Origin: Taxawa tesnikishii (nom. ined.)
Lineage: Eukaryota; Ascomycota; Dothideomycetes; Dothideales
NCBI GenBank assembly: GCA_030247885.1
Contig: JAPDRO010000004.1
Coordinates: forward strand, 558,001-622,000
Length of the DNA: 64,000 nucleotides
Direction of reading: 5' to 3'
Below are positions 1 through 12,258 of the stretch, piece by piece; the stretch's first letter is position 1, and each line of letters begins with the position of its first letter. The notes below the pieces were generated by a model. That model had not been told where the DNA came from. It did not search any database and saw only the letters and a program-made list of their open reading frames with translations. A program made the translations under genes and the position numbers.

Positions 1-234
1 GAAGTTTCTGATGTTGCGGTGAGTAAACTGGAGAACGCGTCTTGGTATGCAAGGTGCAATCATCTGAGGGGCAAGCGGCTCGGCCCGTGTGTGCGTCCGC
101 GAATCACCATCAACTTTGGGCGCGTGTTTTTGAAAGTAAACATTGGAAGCCAAGGACACCAGCGTATCAGTACACACCGCGACAATACACAAATACATAC
201 AGACAAGGGAGCAGCTCGAGCGCACTGCTCACAA

Positions 235-2229
235 ATGTTGTCCTGGATCACTCGCGCGAAAAGCGCAGACTATATAGACGGTATCTGATCCCACGTGCTC
301 ATTCAGAACCCAGATTGACACAACAGCAGCCGACGCGACACACATTGAGCCTCCAGAAACACCAGCACCAGTATTCGCAGTACGAGCGTTCAAGCACGCC
401 ATTTGGGGCACACCGAAGCCCGAAGATCCCAAGCCAGATGAGCCGCAGCCCAGGCCTGACGTCGATGTGAGAAAGGAGAATGCGAAGCCTGCAGTCAGAG
501 ACCGCGCAAAGTCCTTAGACGAGAGATTCGCAGCATTGAACGGAAAAGATAATGCGCTCTCGTCGAAGAACAACGGACTACTGGCACCTCCGCCGATTGC
601 TTCTCCCAGCAAGCCTAATGGCATTCTCATGACACCTGGCACGCTAAGAAGGACCAAGTCGGTCACCTTCGGAGCGCAAGTAGTCGACAATGAAGGGAAA
701 CGAGCAGGACGGATCAGTAAGAGTGAACTGCCAAACACATGTCCGGGGAAGTTCCCCAGCCCATGGACACCGAAAGTGGGCCTCGATCTTGCAAGCATTA
801 CATCGGACGGCTCCAGGACTAAAACGAAACTCACCGCCAAACTTGAGGAAGTACGCGATTCAGTCACCAAGTCCAAGACTGGGATGGTGGTCAAGGCGAA
901 AGACGATACAGACATTACTCTGGATATGACAGAACCCCGATCACACTCTGGGAAATATTGGAAGGAGAAATACGAATCATATGCAGCCAGGACGGAGAAA
1001 GAGACCAGACAGTTGCTATTCAAGCACAAATCCGCAAAGACTTATGCCAAGGAGAAAGATGACCAAGCCTTGAGGCTTGCGGATCACTTGCGACAGGAGC
1101 AACGCAAAGTACGAAGGCTTGAGGTGAGAGTGGCGGAGCTTGAGACTCAATTGAACGGATACCGGGAGAAGCTCAGGACGCAGGATGCGGTAAAAAGCTT
1201 GGACGAGAAAGGAAACGAAAGTGCGAAAATAACTTCGGGGTTCCTTCCAGACACGTCTCCAACCAGTTCAATACGCAGCAGAAAGTACATCGATGCGAGC
1301 TTTCCCGGGCTCGACAAGGCCTTGCAGGGCGCTCGCGCCAATATCGATGCCGCTTCACAGAGCGTTGGTTTGCAAAGCCAGCAAACAAAGCAGGACCATG
1401 AGCAGTCAGTGGTGAAGATCACGCAACGCAGTCCTACAAAGAAAAGAGCTGCCAGAAATCGTATCGCCGTGGACCCCTGGTTAGACGCAGGTCTGTCCAG
1501 TCCTCTGACAACAGACGCCCCAGAGAAGCCATACAACAAGCCCTCATCATTACAGAACAAACCCACTCCATCACCACTTGAACCGCGCGACATCAACATA
1601 CTACAAACCAGCGCATCATCCCAATTAGCAGCGCCTTTCAGGCCAAATCACGAGTTGAACCGCACGCCACAGACCATAGATCGCAATCGCGGCTCCGGAG
1701 ACACCGCCTCTCAATCCAAAGTAGACGACTCCCTTGACGACATGTTGAACAGTCTCCCCAGCCATCACCCGCAGTCACTGAGCCACAATCCGCGCCGAGG
1801 AGCGCCAGAAGCAGACGCCAGGCCTTCGAATCTCCTACACGCTCCAGCCCGCCACCGAAGTACGATCGCATGGCGCTTCCCGCCGGTACCGCTCCTCCGC
1901 CTGTATTAGGTCAGGCAGGTTTCACTTCGCGTCTGCGTGGAAGTGTTAGGCAGACTATTCGCACGCTCAGTGTCGTAGAGGGTGAAGTTGAGCAGAAGGC
2001 TCAGAGCGGCGACGCTATTGCTAGTGTGGAGGCGGTGAAGGAAAATCTTGCACCGGTGGAGGAGGTGGGAGCCGTGGTACGGGAAGTAGCGGGGAAGGGT
2101 GCGGAAGAGAAGGAGAAGCCATTGGCAGCGACGGAGAAGTTAAAAGGTTTAGATGTGGATAGGCTTGCGCGAGCAAAAGCGAGGGTTAAGGCGAGGCAGG
2201 AGGCGAAGATGGGGGTTGGTGCTGTTTAA
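235..2229 (+). CDS. cut12: Spindle pole body protein Cut12-like
   Basis: Probable spindle pole body component of the Cut12 family, which in fission yeast helps activate mitotic entry and spindle formation at the pole. The ATG at 235 opens with MLSWITRAKSADYID. A 46-nt intron (281-326) joins it to a frame carrying FAVRAFKHAIWGTPKPE, a typical fungal Cut12 N-terminus. The centre (about 925-1180) holds the conserved coiled-coil block beginning SGKYWKEKYESYAARTEKET, rich in charged heptads. Long Ser/Pro-rich disordered stretches flank it, and a basic tail (DRLARAKARVKAR) ends at the TAA at 2227-2229. The frame changes near 1756-1759, in a CCCC run. Either one C is missing from the consensus, giving a smooth NSLPQPSPAVTE reading, or a 41-nt intron (1721-1761) is removed. 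The first fits the pattern seen in other genes here. Family call is fairly sure; the exact 3' structure is not. Confidence 0.82.
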
Positions 2230-3033
2230 GAATGTTATATGGTTGTGTAGTTCTTGGAGGGGTGATTGGTTCTCTATGGGTACGGTTGATACCTCAGAGA
2301 TGACTACATGGATCATGCATGTTGTGTTTGGCCAAATCTGACCTGAAATCGCCGGCGTCCACGGTCTGGACTGGAGCTTTGTAGATGTACTAAGTACTGG
2401 TCTTTGTAGAGCTTGCATGATCCGCATTCGCAGCGCAAAGCCGATCCGACATCCGCCAAGTTTGCCAATATGTGGAGCTTCTACCAGTGTTGCCGCTGCC
2501 GATCTCCACCCGGAATCGGTCGGTACGGGTTTGGGCCACGACACGTTGACCGGCCTGGAGATGGCACAGGCAATAGTCCGGGTGGAGTGCTCACTTGTCC
2601 CCGCTGCTACACTCATGTCTTCCATGTCCTGGAGATATGTTCCGTACTCGAGTTGTCGCAGCTGGTACGGGACAGGGAATAAGGATGACGCCAATCCCGG
2701 TTTCCTTCCCCATGTTTCTGGCACGTTTCCCCGCACGCACGCCCGGTGTCGATGGCACGATGGGTAAGCCATGAGAGGCACCCACGGACCGCAATTCCCA
2801 CTTCTCTCTCGAGTTTCCTCGCTACTGGTTCTTGGGCATACGTAATAGTTCAGCCATTCTCACGGTGACATGCGCGCCCCTCGCTTCACGGATCTCCACC
2901 TTTATCCCTTCGCTTCTGTGGGTTAGCCATGTATTGCTGGATTAATAGAGACCGCCCACTCGGTACTTCGTACTTTCCTTCCCTGCCTCGTTCCCCGAGT
3001 CTGGAGAAAGCTGTCCCTTGCATTCAGGAACAG
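2230..3033. other. Intergenic region, no gene seen
   Basis: This gap lies between the Cut12 stop and the trehalase leader. Short open frames on both strands have no recognisable content and no splice-joined partners. It presumably holds the Cut12 3' end and the trehalase promoter. Confidence 0.6.
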
Positions 3034-3090
3034 CTTGAGCTTGAGCCTGAGCCTGAGCCTGAGCGCGAGCCTGAGCCTGAGCCTGAGCTC
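3034..3090 (+). repeat. GAGCCT hexamer repeat in trehalase leader
   Basis: About nine near-perfect copies of a GAGCCT/GAGCTT hexamer lie 57-113 bp upstream of the acid trehalase ATG, so they are probably in its 5' UTR or core promoter. In one frame the repeat would read as Glu-Pro, but that frame is out of register with the trehalase start and has no family resemblance. Confidence 0.75.
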
Positions 3091-3146
3091 CGATCTTCTA
3101 GAGTCGTTGTGTATCGTCAGTCAACGGAACAGTCTATCCTCCAGCA

Positions 3147-6100
3147 ATGGCACCGCAGTCTCGTAACAGGCTTGCCTTTGCGGCGCTGGCCATCGCTCAC
3201 GTTGGCCTGGCCCAGAATGCCGACTTTTCCATCCCATCAAAGTTCACCAACTGGGACAACGAGAACTGGGTGCTTAGCACAGATCAGCTGATCCAAGCAC
3301 AATACCAGTCGCGTGCTCCTATGGGCAACGGGTGAGTCACTCCATCGCACATCCCATCGAACACCTACGAAAGCGCACAACAGGTAGAGTCTGACTGGAG
3401 CACAGCTACATCGGATGCGGACTGGCTGCTGCAGGGCCTTTCTTCGAGGCCGATATTAACTTTACGGCTCCTAACGGAGGGGCTCTTCCTATCAACGGCT
3501 GGCCACTGGACAACCCGCGACAGACCTTCTGTACCGTGTCCGGATTCTACAACTCGCAGAAAAATACAACCCGCACGAACTTTCCGGAGTTGCTCCTCAA
3601 CGGAGGTGAAAGCGTCATTGCAGGAATCCCAAACTGGCCGAACCTTATCGTGCAGGCTGGAGGCGCAACGCTCGATGCTGCGGTCGACAACTCCACCATT
3701 TCTGATTTCGTGTCTACACGGTCGCTGAAGAACGGCTTGCAGACATGGAACTATACCTGGACACCGTCGGGAGATACAAGCTTCGGCATCGCGTACGAGA
3801 TGTTCATGGACCGCTCGCAGCCCAATGTCGCAGCCATCCGTCTTTCCATTACTCCCTCGGCTTCGACTAATGTCACAATCACTGACCTGCTCGATGGTCG
3901 AGGCGCCGTCCGCTCAGACCCCCACGCAACCGGCGTAAACGGAAGCACCATCTACTCTGCCGTCTCGCCACACTGGCTCGGCAACATCACGGCGTGGATC
4001 TTTTCCACAGTGGAAAGTTCAGCATTCGATGCCTCGTCTGGAAGGAATGCATCAGACGATTTCTACCTTCCATCCAACCAGACTGTCGGTCAGTCGTGGG
4101 ACGCTGCCTTGTCTGCCGGCAACACTGTGACCGTCACCAAGTACGTTGGAATTGCCTCTTCCGATGGGTTCCAAGACCCCGAGACCACTGCACGACAGGC
4201 GTCAGCCAACGCCTCAAGCACTGGATTCGATGCGTTGTTCCAAGGCAGTGCTGCCGCCTGGGCGACACTATTGGACGAGAACCTGGTGGATGACTATACT
4301 CTGCCCAACGGTTCTTTGCCGGAAGATCCGAACATAGTCGATATGCAGATCATCAGCAAGGCCAATGCCCACTATCTGCTCCAGAACCTTCTGCCCGAAG
4401 ACGGTAGTGGTCTGAACCGTTGGTCCGTCAGTGTAGGCGGTCTTGGGTCGGATTCGTATGCCGGGTTGGTCTTCTGGGATGCAGACATATTCATGGCCCC
4501 TGGTGTAGCGGTTGCACACCCCAAGTATGCCACTCAGATTCCGAACTACCGCGTTGCTACCGCACCACAGGCAGCCCGCAACGCTCAGCAATACAACTTC
4601 TCCAGTGAAGCGATCCTCTATCCTTGGACAAGTGGTCGCTTCGGTAACTGCACCGGTACTGGTCCTTGCGTGGACTATCAATACCATATCAACAGCGACA
4701 TCTTCCTCAACAACATCGTATATTGGAGGATCACCGGGGACGATTCTTGGTTCAGGAACAATGCTATCCCTGTCAATGATGGTGTCGTGCAAATGTTCTC
4801 GGAGCTGGTTTACGATAATACGACGGTCGGCGGTTACTCTATCAACAACATGACTGATCCTGATGGTGAGTACCTGCTGCTTGAATCCTAATGAAAACAC
4901 CGTTGATTGAGAACGTACAGAGTACGCGAACATGATTCAGGACGGATCATTCACTCTTGCATCCGTAGCAAAGATCATAGAATGGTCGACTGAATACAGC
5001 GAGCAATTCTCGGTAAACGTGGAGAGCAACTGGTCCTCCATCGCATCAAACATCGCACTTCCCTTTGCGCCCTCTGGCCTCCTGACCGAGTTCCGGGGAG
5101 CAAACAACACTGCGGTCATCAAGCAGGACGACGTCGATCTGATCAACTATCCTCTTGACTACGGCTCCGCGAACTACACGCGGGAAGACAAGCTGGCTTC
5201 CCTCGACTACTACGCCCTCAAGCAGTCGCCTGACGGCCCAGCTATGACATTTAGCTTGTATTCCATCTCCGCTAATGCCTTGTCCCCATCCGGTTGTTCG
5301 GCTTTCACCTACGCTCTGAACGGCTTCAAGCCATACACTCGCGCACCCTGGTATCAGTTTTCCGAGCAGCAGGTCGATAACTTCACTGCCAACGGTGGCA
5401 CCAACCCGGCGTTCCCGTTCATGACTGGGGCTGGAGGCTGGCACCAAGTTGGCCCAATGGGATGGCTCGGTGTCCGCGTTGTCGAGGAACAGTTGATCCT
5501 TTCGCCGTCCTTGCCACCTCAAATCCCTCATGTCAGCTTGCGTACAATCATCTTCGGCGGAGCTGGCATTAAGGCTACCATGAACTACACCCACACGACC
5601 CTTACTCGCGTAGATGTGTCTGGCTACCTGCCGCCAAACTCTACTGATAAGTACGCCGGCCAGTCCATGCCATTCACTGTCGGCTTCTCGCTTGCCAACG
5701 GTCAGAACATGAGCATTGCCGCCAACCAGACCCTGGTCATCGAGAACCGCGTGTACTTCGACAACATCACAACCCCCGGCAACCTCTTGCAGTGTCTGCC
5801 TGTCTCTGCCGAGGGCGCCTACCAGCCCGGTCAGTTCCCTCTCGCCGCGATCGACGGAGCTGCCAGCACCCGTTGGCAACCATCGAGTCGCGAGCCAGCA
5901 AGTCTGACCGTCGACATGAGCGCCGTGCCCTACCAGCCCATCACCGGCATCTCCTTCGATTGGGGTCGTCGTCCCGCCACCAGCGCTCGCGTGACGTTCT
6001 TCAACAGCACAAGCAACAGCAACAGCACAGCCAACGTCGTCAACATCAACAGTATCACCATCGAGTTGCCCTACGACGCCGCCACTAACGATGTCGTGCA

Positions 6101-6500
6101 GGAGTACGTCGGTAACATGACGTTCATCTCACTCTCCTCGCCCGTCTACTCAGGCCAGTTCGTTCAGCTCGAGATCAGCGGCTGCATCCAGACTGGCGAC
6201 GAGTTGGGCGCGACTGTGGCTGAGTTTAACTTGTTCGGCAACAACGGTACCGTTCTCGGTGCCACAAATTCGACGGGTGCTGGTGTCAACGGTACTGCGG
6301 TCACGACTATCAGACCACAGGCCACAAGTGGTAACTTCACCGCCCTGCCAACGGGTGTTGTGACGGCCACTGCTACTGGTCCTACACCGACGAGCTCGCT
6401 GCCGGCGCAGCAAACCACTAATGTTGCTGCTGGCCTCAAGGCGAACGAGGCGTTGATGGGTGCTGCTGTGGCTATCGTTGCTGCTTTGATTGCGCTGTAA
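3147..6500 (+). CDS. Acid trehalase, GH65, GPI-anchored
   Basis: Secreted or cell-wall acid trehalase (ATH1/TreA type) that hydrolyses external trehalose to two glucoses. Three exons: 3147-3331, 3406-4865 and 4921-6500, with introns of 74 and 55 nt, give about 1,074 residues, the usual size for the family. A signal peptide (hydrophobic AFAALAIAHVGLA near residues 9-21) starts the protein. The GH65 N-terminal motif APMGNGYIG spans intron 1. The central barrel includes GLVFWDADIFMAPG and DYQYHINSDIFLNN. A discoidin-like segment with AIDGAASTRWQP lies near 5850-5900. The C-terminus is a Ser/Thr/Asn-rich stalk followed by a hydrophobic tail ending AAVAIVAALIAL, typical of a GPI-attachment signal. 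Many N-x-S/T sites fit secretion. All three exons keep frame without any break. High confidence. Confidence 0.95.
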
Positions 6501-7950
6501 GAGACGGGGTTGGATATGACGGTGGTTGGGTAGATGGATGAGTTTAAGAGAAGAGTGACTTATGACTGTACGGGATTCATGATGTGAGGTACTATGGACT
6601 GTAATACGAACAATGGTAGCGCAGTGTGCCGCGATCTCGCTCTTGCTCCCCGACGTCTATTGGTGCTAGACGTGATGTCGCTAATCAAAAGTTTCCGATC
6701 GCATCCCATTCCAAGATCAGTGCATTGCCGATACTATTGAGGGAGTGATGCCAATCTGCTGCCGTTGATGTGAAGCTTTCCTTCCCTTCTTTCTTTCAGT
6801 CGGCCATTATCAGAAGATGGCAACGAAGGGAAATGAAGAGCATACTCGTATAGACAGCAGGGAGAGGCTAACAACGGCGGTGAGTGCTAGCGTGATCACA
6901 AATCCTTATTATGCTGGTACTTACGTAGCTCAGTATTGGTTGGGTCCATTGCGCGGGAGCCATCCCGGATTCATTCGCCGACCGGACCCCAAACTAGGTA
7001 TGTATCGGAAGGATACCTACGCCTTCGGCTCAGCACAGAACAACAGCTATCAAGCCATCCGCACACCGCTTAGACACCGTCTCAGGGGCCGTAGTCTGAT
7101 GGTAAACACCCCCCCTCCCCCTAAAGTGGACGAGATATCCTTGAAGGAATTCGCGGAAGCAATTAGCCGACAAATCGCTCCCTACACCCGCAAATGCCTT
7201 CAAGAGTATCGAGTTTCCAGGACGACGCAGCGTTCGGATCCTGCCGGCTCCTCTCTTCTTTTTCTTTTTTCCCCTTTATCTCTTTCCACGCTCCTGCTTC
7301 CTTTCGCAATCTCATCTGTCCGGAGGGATTCTGCTTACTATAACAAAAGAAAAAAGCGAGGGGTTAGACGAATGCCACAAAAGGGTTCTGCGTGCGGCTG
7401 GGCTTGAGGTCGTGTTCAGAGGCCGTTTGCTCGCCTCGTGGGAGTTGAATCCAACCGTACCGCCTGCTGTCTGTTGTCTCGGCATTTTCCCTCGTCAGGC
7501 TCACTTTGCAAACCATCACGGGACGAGCAGGAAGTACAGATGGTGGAATCAGTATCGCCTTCCACATAGAGCTAATGAGGGTGGTGAGCGCTAGCGTGCT
7601 GACATGTTTCTGCCATGACAATTTGACAATCCCTCCAACATATGCAGCACATTTTGAATCATCAAGTCTGGAGGTCTAGTTCGGTGTTGCTGGTATGGTA
7701 TTTGAAGAATCGTTTGTTCTTCTCTGGCGTCTGGTCTCTCATACTCGTAGAACAACCCACCGTGTTGTTGAAGCGACAAAGCAACACCGCCTCAGAAGCA
7801 TGCATTGCTCAACAAGAATTCCACTCCATGCGCCCAAGCGCCATGCATGCATCGTTCCTCCTACCCATCACCATTCACGAAAAGCCCATATGGTATGCCA
7901 CCCATCAATACGCCACGCTCCGTATTTTCCAGCCAAAGAAACGCCCTTCT
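6501..7950. other. Intergenic region, no gene seen
   Basis: This 1.4 kb stretch carries only short overlapping frames on both strands, none with a recognisable motif. A 196-codon frame at 6817-7407 starts with ATG, but its composition is irregular and it contains pyrimidine-rich tracts typical of promoters or UTRs. No RNA gene is seen. Confidence 0.5.
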
Positions 7951-8290
7951 CTACGCCTCCTCGTCCGCATTCCTGCTATCAGGGTTGGCGTCTGGCCCAT
8001 AACCGCCGTGGTAAGGACCAGAAGGATCATTCCCCTGCAGTTCTTCCCCTTCCTCGAACTTCTCCTCTCCCATAACAGAATCCCGTCGTTCCGGTCCCTA
8101 TCCATCCCAATCAGATTCTTGTACTTGTTCCTGTGATGGAACTGTGCGTTCTCGCAGACTGCATGCGCGTTCGAGTTCGCGTTCCTGTTGCCGCTCTTGA
8201 TCCCGTTCACGCGCCCGAATCTTGTTGCAATCCTCGGTTGTAGCGTTCCCGCTCCTCACGTGTCATTTTACATGATGCTTGTCCACGCTC
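7951..8290 (-). other. Arg/Glu-rich open segments downstream of BUR1
   Basis: On the minus strand, just past the BUR1 stop, two stretches read like coding low-complexity sequence: one with MTREERERYNRGLQQ (about 8266-8210), then one with RERDQERQQERELERA continuing, after one in-frame TAG, to SGPYHGGYGPDANPDSRNA and a stop at 7951-7953. They may be an unspliced or misassembled C-terminal extension of BUR1, whose own tail is similarly Arg-rich, or a small separate gene. No domain is recognised. Confidence 0.25.
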
Positions 8291-8353
8291 GCCATTACCG
8301 AGTGTTTCTGTTGCTGGTGGTTGGGAGGATTGAGGAGGTTGCCTACATCCGGG

Positions 8354-10421
8354 TTAACGACCCCGATAAAAGTCGCGTTCGCGATCCTGTAACCTCTCAA
8401 CACGCTCTCTCCGATCTCGATCCGGATCCCTCCTATCGCGATTGGGACTTCTGCTTCGGGTCCTCCTGTCCCTGTCCCTTCCATCCCTGCCACCACCAGG
8501 AGCGTCCCGATCACGATATCGATCAGCAAGCGGCAAGTCTCTGCTTCCCCGTCTACCGCCATCGTAAGTACGGGCTCGATCATCACGGTAGGACGGAATA
8601 TACGTGTCCACATTCCCTCCTCCGCCTCCCCTAGGTGGACCTCGACCATCCCGAGCGTCAGACCCGCGCCCATCAGCCGGTGGAGGACGCGGGGCAATCC
8701 ATTAGGACTCCTGGGTCTAGGAGGGAGACCACTCGCGGGCGGGGGCGGGAGACCCGAACCTCCATTAGTATTTGGCCTTGTTGCCCAAGCTGGACGACGT
8801 TGCTCTCTACCGGAACTGTGATTATCGTACGCGGGCGGCGGACCGCGGACGTCGTAGTGGTCTCGCCCCTGTTTCCACCTGGTGGACCACGGTCTCTTCC
8901 ACCTCCAGCGGGGCGGCCGCGAGAGTCGTATCCATTGACGTAATTCCCGTTGTTCCAGGACTCCTCTGGCCCCATGCCGATATCTCCGCCAGCGGGCGCA
9001 GCGGGCGGGGCTGTACGCTTCTCGTGGTGCTTTCTGCGATCCAATTCGTGGCTTGGCTCAAACCTCGGCAGGTTCTCCGGTTGCGCGGGCAAGGGGTTCG
9101 TATCGAAGTATGGGTGTTGCAAAGCGTCGATCGCGTTGATGCGGCGGCGCCAGTCGAGTCTCAACAGTTCCTTGAGGAGGGAAAGGCCCTCGGGTGGCAT
9201 CCTGCGAAACGTTAATTTTTGGGGAAGGAGTAGATTGGAGAGAGTGGATTGGGAAGAGGTGAGTAGGGAAGGGATGAGTAGGGGAAGGGAGGAAGGGGAC
9301 GAACTTGGCGAATCGTTTGGAGATGTTGCCGCGTTGGTTCTCCCATGTATTGACGCCTTCGCAGCCGGGGAGCTCTTGCCACCCGGGCATGCTTTGGTCA
9401 TTGGGAGAACCGACGAGCTCGAAGATTATCTGCGCTTGGCTGAGGTCGGATTTGCCTTCCAGAATTGGTCGGCGTTCATACATTTCCGCGAAGACGCAGC
9501 TATGCGGGGTTAGCTGGATGTTGGGATTCACGGAAGTGGAAGCCCGGGACTCACCCTGCGCCCCACATGTCGATTGCCGGGGTGTAGCGTCGAAGGCTGA
9601 GAAGCAGTTCGGGTGGACGGTACCAGCGTGTCACGACGAGAGCGGTGTAGTCACGGACTGCATCGCCGTTGCCTCGACCCGGTTGTGGGGTCATACCTTC
9701 GTAATGGCGCGCAAGACCGAAGTCGGCGATTTGGAGGATGCCTCTGTTGTTGATGAGGATGTTTGCAGCTGCGCCAACGGTCAGTCTGGCAGGATGCAGC
9801 CGTGGTGAGTTACTAACCTTTCATGTCGCGATGCAAGATATGGCTCTGATGATGCATGTTAGTCCGCGCTGCCCGTACTCGTCGGGCAATGGCCTCACAT
9901 CGTGTAGATATCGTAGTCCTTCCAGAAGCTGAAGCATGTAGCATTTGATCATAGACTCATGGAAGCGAATATCGGGATTCGTGGTCATTCCAGACAAGTC
10001 ATGGTCCATGTACGGCGTAACCATGTACAACGTAGCTCTCTTCTTGCCGTCTCCTGCAACGTTCTTCGTCAGCTCTCCGCGCCTTCTCCCCAAAACATGA
10101 CCAAACCGCGGTACCCTTGTGCCTCTCCACAGCCATCTCGTCCAGCTTCAGTATGTTCACGTGCGAAAGCATCTTGAGCAACTTGATCTCCCGTAACGCT
10201 GTGATGGGGAACCCGTCTTTCTCGTTGTGTATGATAATTTTTTTGAGCGCGACAATTGCGCCCGTTCGCCTGGAGCGGCCCTTTGAGACGACGCCGAATG
10301 TGCCCTCGCCTAGCTTGTCGGTGACTTCGTATTCCTCCAGCTTTGCGCATCCACGGAAGCGACGCTGTGTTGGATCGACGGCCGCTGTGGACGGTGCTGG
10401 CGCTCCTGTCGTGGTCGCCAT
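8354..10421 (-). CDS. bur1: BUR1/CDK9-type cyclin-dependent kinase
   Basis: Catalytic subunit of the fungal P-TEFb/Bur kinase, which phosphorylates the RNA polymerase II tail and Spt5 to promote elongation. The ATG at 10421 starts a protein with the glycine loop LGEGTFGVV, the lysine in VALKKI, and the diagnostic CDK9 helix PITALRE. The catalytic loop ILHRDMK is encoded by a 28-nt exon (9845-9818). DFGLA, a [11 protein letters not shown] activation segment and DMWGAGC follow. Introns include 10054-10114, 9846-9898, 9769-9817, 9500-9554 and 9202-9304. After the kinase domain comes a Gly/Arg/Pro-rich disordered tail ending ERDFYRGR. In that tail the frame changes twice, at the runs 8876-8879 and 8691-8694; each is explained by one missing base. 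Kinase identity is secure; the exact tail is not. Confidence 0.92.
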
Positions 10422-11026
10422 GGTCGCATAAGACGCCCGTACGCGTCGAGGTTATGCCGTGGCTGTGCAGGCGTTTGTAGAAGGTATCCTTCGCGAGTTG
10501 GTAGACAGAGTCGAGCCGGGCCTTGGACGTTTGAGCATCGGGATCAAGGTCGCGACGGGGCCTAATACAGGCGCATGGAATACGGAATACGGAATGCGGA
10601 ATCCGGTCGTTGACTCTTTGTTAATGGAGACTTGGTCTGCTCTCGTCGTTGAGTTGGAAAGGCGAAGACAGAGGTGGAGCGCCGGGTCGGATTGTGTTGT
10701 TCGTTATGGAATTGTTTTGGCGTTGGGCGCGTCACTTTGGTTGGTAATAAAGTATTGACGTTCGCGCCATTGTATATACGGTATTATGATGGGCATGGCC
10801 GACAGCAACGCCAAGCTTTTGCATGCGATGCAACATGCCTTATGCTCGCGATCGGCAGCCTTTCCGCAGAAGCGCGCATTGAGGCTCCGAACCTTGACCT
10901 CACTTCATCTCCATACCACCACCATTACCTGTGAGCGCTCACACAACACCGGTACTTGCATCCTTACCCCATATCTACACCCCGAACAACCCTACTGATC
11001 GCGCCTGGCAGCTCACACAACCAGCA
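10422..11026. other. Divergent promoter region
   Basis: This 0.6 kb lies between the BUR1 start (minus) and the complex I subunit start (plus), so it should hold both promoters. It contains a short GGAATAC-type direct repetition around 10575-10600. No RNA gene or conserved coding segment is seen. Confidence 0.5.
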
Positions 11027-11266
11027 ATGGCAGGACACGGTCCAACCCACGGCGCCCACGGCGGCCACCCAGTCCACATCCACCCCGTCAGGCCATTGTA
11101 CAGGTTCTTCGCTACCGGCCTCGGCGCGAGCATGTGGTTTTTCGTATGCTAGAATTCTACAGAAGAAAGGCGGAGGAATAGTGGCTGACACCAACCGCAG
11201 TTGATGTACCGCGCGAAGAAGGACGGTCCCGCACTCATGGGCTGGAAGCACCCTTGGGACCACTGA
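11027..11266 (+). CDS. Small NADH dehydrogenase (complex I) subunit
   Basis: A 60-residue protein made from two exons, 11027-11143 and 11201-11266, with a 57-nt intron (GTATGC...CGCAG). The N-terminus is His/Gly-rich (MAGHGPTHGAHGGHPVHI). A single membrane helix follows (YRFFATGLGASMWFFLMY), then RAKKDGPALMGWKHPWDH. The shape and the GWKHPWDH ending match the fungal accessory subunit of mitochondrial complex I related to NDUFB2, a small inner-membrane subunit of the proton-pumping arm. It is below the size many gene finders accept and depends on correct intron removal. Family assignment comes from recall of the motif and was not searched. Confidence 0.78.
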
Positions 11267-12258
11267 GCGACTGTGTCCAAGAAGACAACGGGGAAGGGAA
11301 GGACGCGGAGACCCGAGTACAGTTCATCCAATGTGGTCGAGGGGGATGTTCTCGACGACGGAACAGTCAGGCGTTATGGAAGGGAACTGCAACCGAACGT
11401 CAAAACGACGAACATGGGCGCTTGTACATATATCCTGCGGTACCGTCCACTGCACGCCCACCAATGCACACACAAACCCACAGTTTCATACCACCCTCGA
11501 CACGTTGAGGCACAAAATGACCTTCACCATCGGAAAGACTGGAGTGCTTGTATCGCGTAGCGGCAGCGACGCTATCACGCGTGCGTATATCCGGCACGCT
11601 CGAGAATGGATGATCTTATGCCTACCACCATCCCTGCGTGATCTCGAAATGTATCAGTGGAACGGCTATTACGACTTCTCTAGGCACTTTCGTATTCATC
11701 ATCTTGTAACATGTGCGTGTAGGATATGGACAATGGACTATTTCCAGTTGGGTAGACTACCGCTCACCGCCTCTATTAGCGTGTTCTCGCCTGCTAAATA
11801 GGAATGCTCCTCACTTCTTGCTTGACACCATCACAGCTGCGTCTTGAGCCAGATCTACGCGCTACTCAAGTGCCGGCGGACGTTCCGCGTTTTGTTTTAT
11901 GGTGCACCCACCCACCCAGTTGATCTGACTGTTGAAAGCACGAAAAACTGCACTTCTCACAAACCAACCAACCAACAAATGTGTCTCTCCAAGCTCATCG
12001 TTCTTTATCAACTTATAACACATGCAGTGCTATGGCGATCATGAGCGGGCAGCGCTTCCATGTCGCAACGGATGCCCGTATGTCCGTCATTGTTCAGGAT
12101 TCGAGCATATTGGAATGACCTGGAGAAGGCGCACGCGCCATACGCAAGTATGAATCTCGTTGACAGATGAGCCGATGAAGAGGAACGATTTCACTAGGAA
12201 ACAATAGTAAGATCCATACGTGTAGGGTATCTCAGAAAAGACCAAAGCCCCTGCGGCG
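11267..12258. other. Intergenic region, no gene seen
   Basis: This 1 kb lies between the ends of the complex I subunit (plus) and PIG-P (minus), which converge. It would hold two 3' UTRs. The frames present are short and unrecognisable. No RNA gene or repeat is evident. Confidence 0.5.

Noticed and set aside
1721-1761. 41-nt intron in Cut12
   Set aside because: Possible, but it removes a well-behaved acidic segment and is shorter than other introns here; one missing C at 1756-1759 explains the frame change as elsewhere in the window.
2149-2781. 210-codon minus-strand frame after Cut12
   Set aside because: Starts inside the Cut12 C-terminus region and has irregular composition with no domain.
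2929-3291. Glu-Pro repeat protein overlapping trehalase exon 1
   Set aside because: Its only notable part is a translated hexamer repeat; it overlaps the signal-peptide exon of trehalase in another frame and has no family match.
5046-5879. 277-codon antisense frame inside acid trehalase
   Set aside because: Same cause: codon bias of the sense gene leaves the opposite strand open. No motif.
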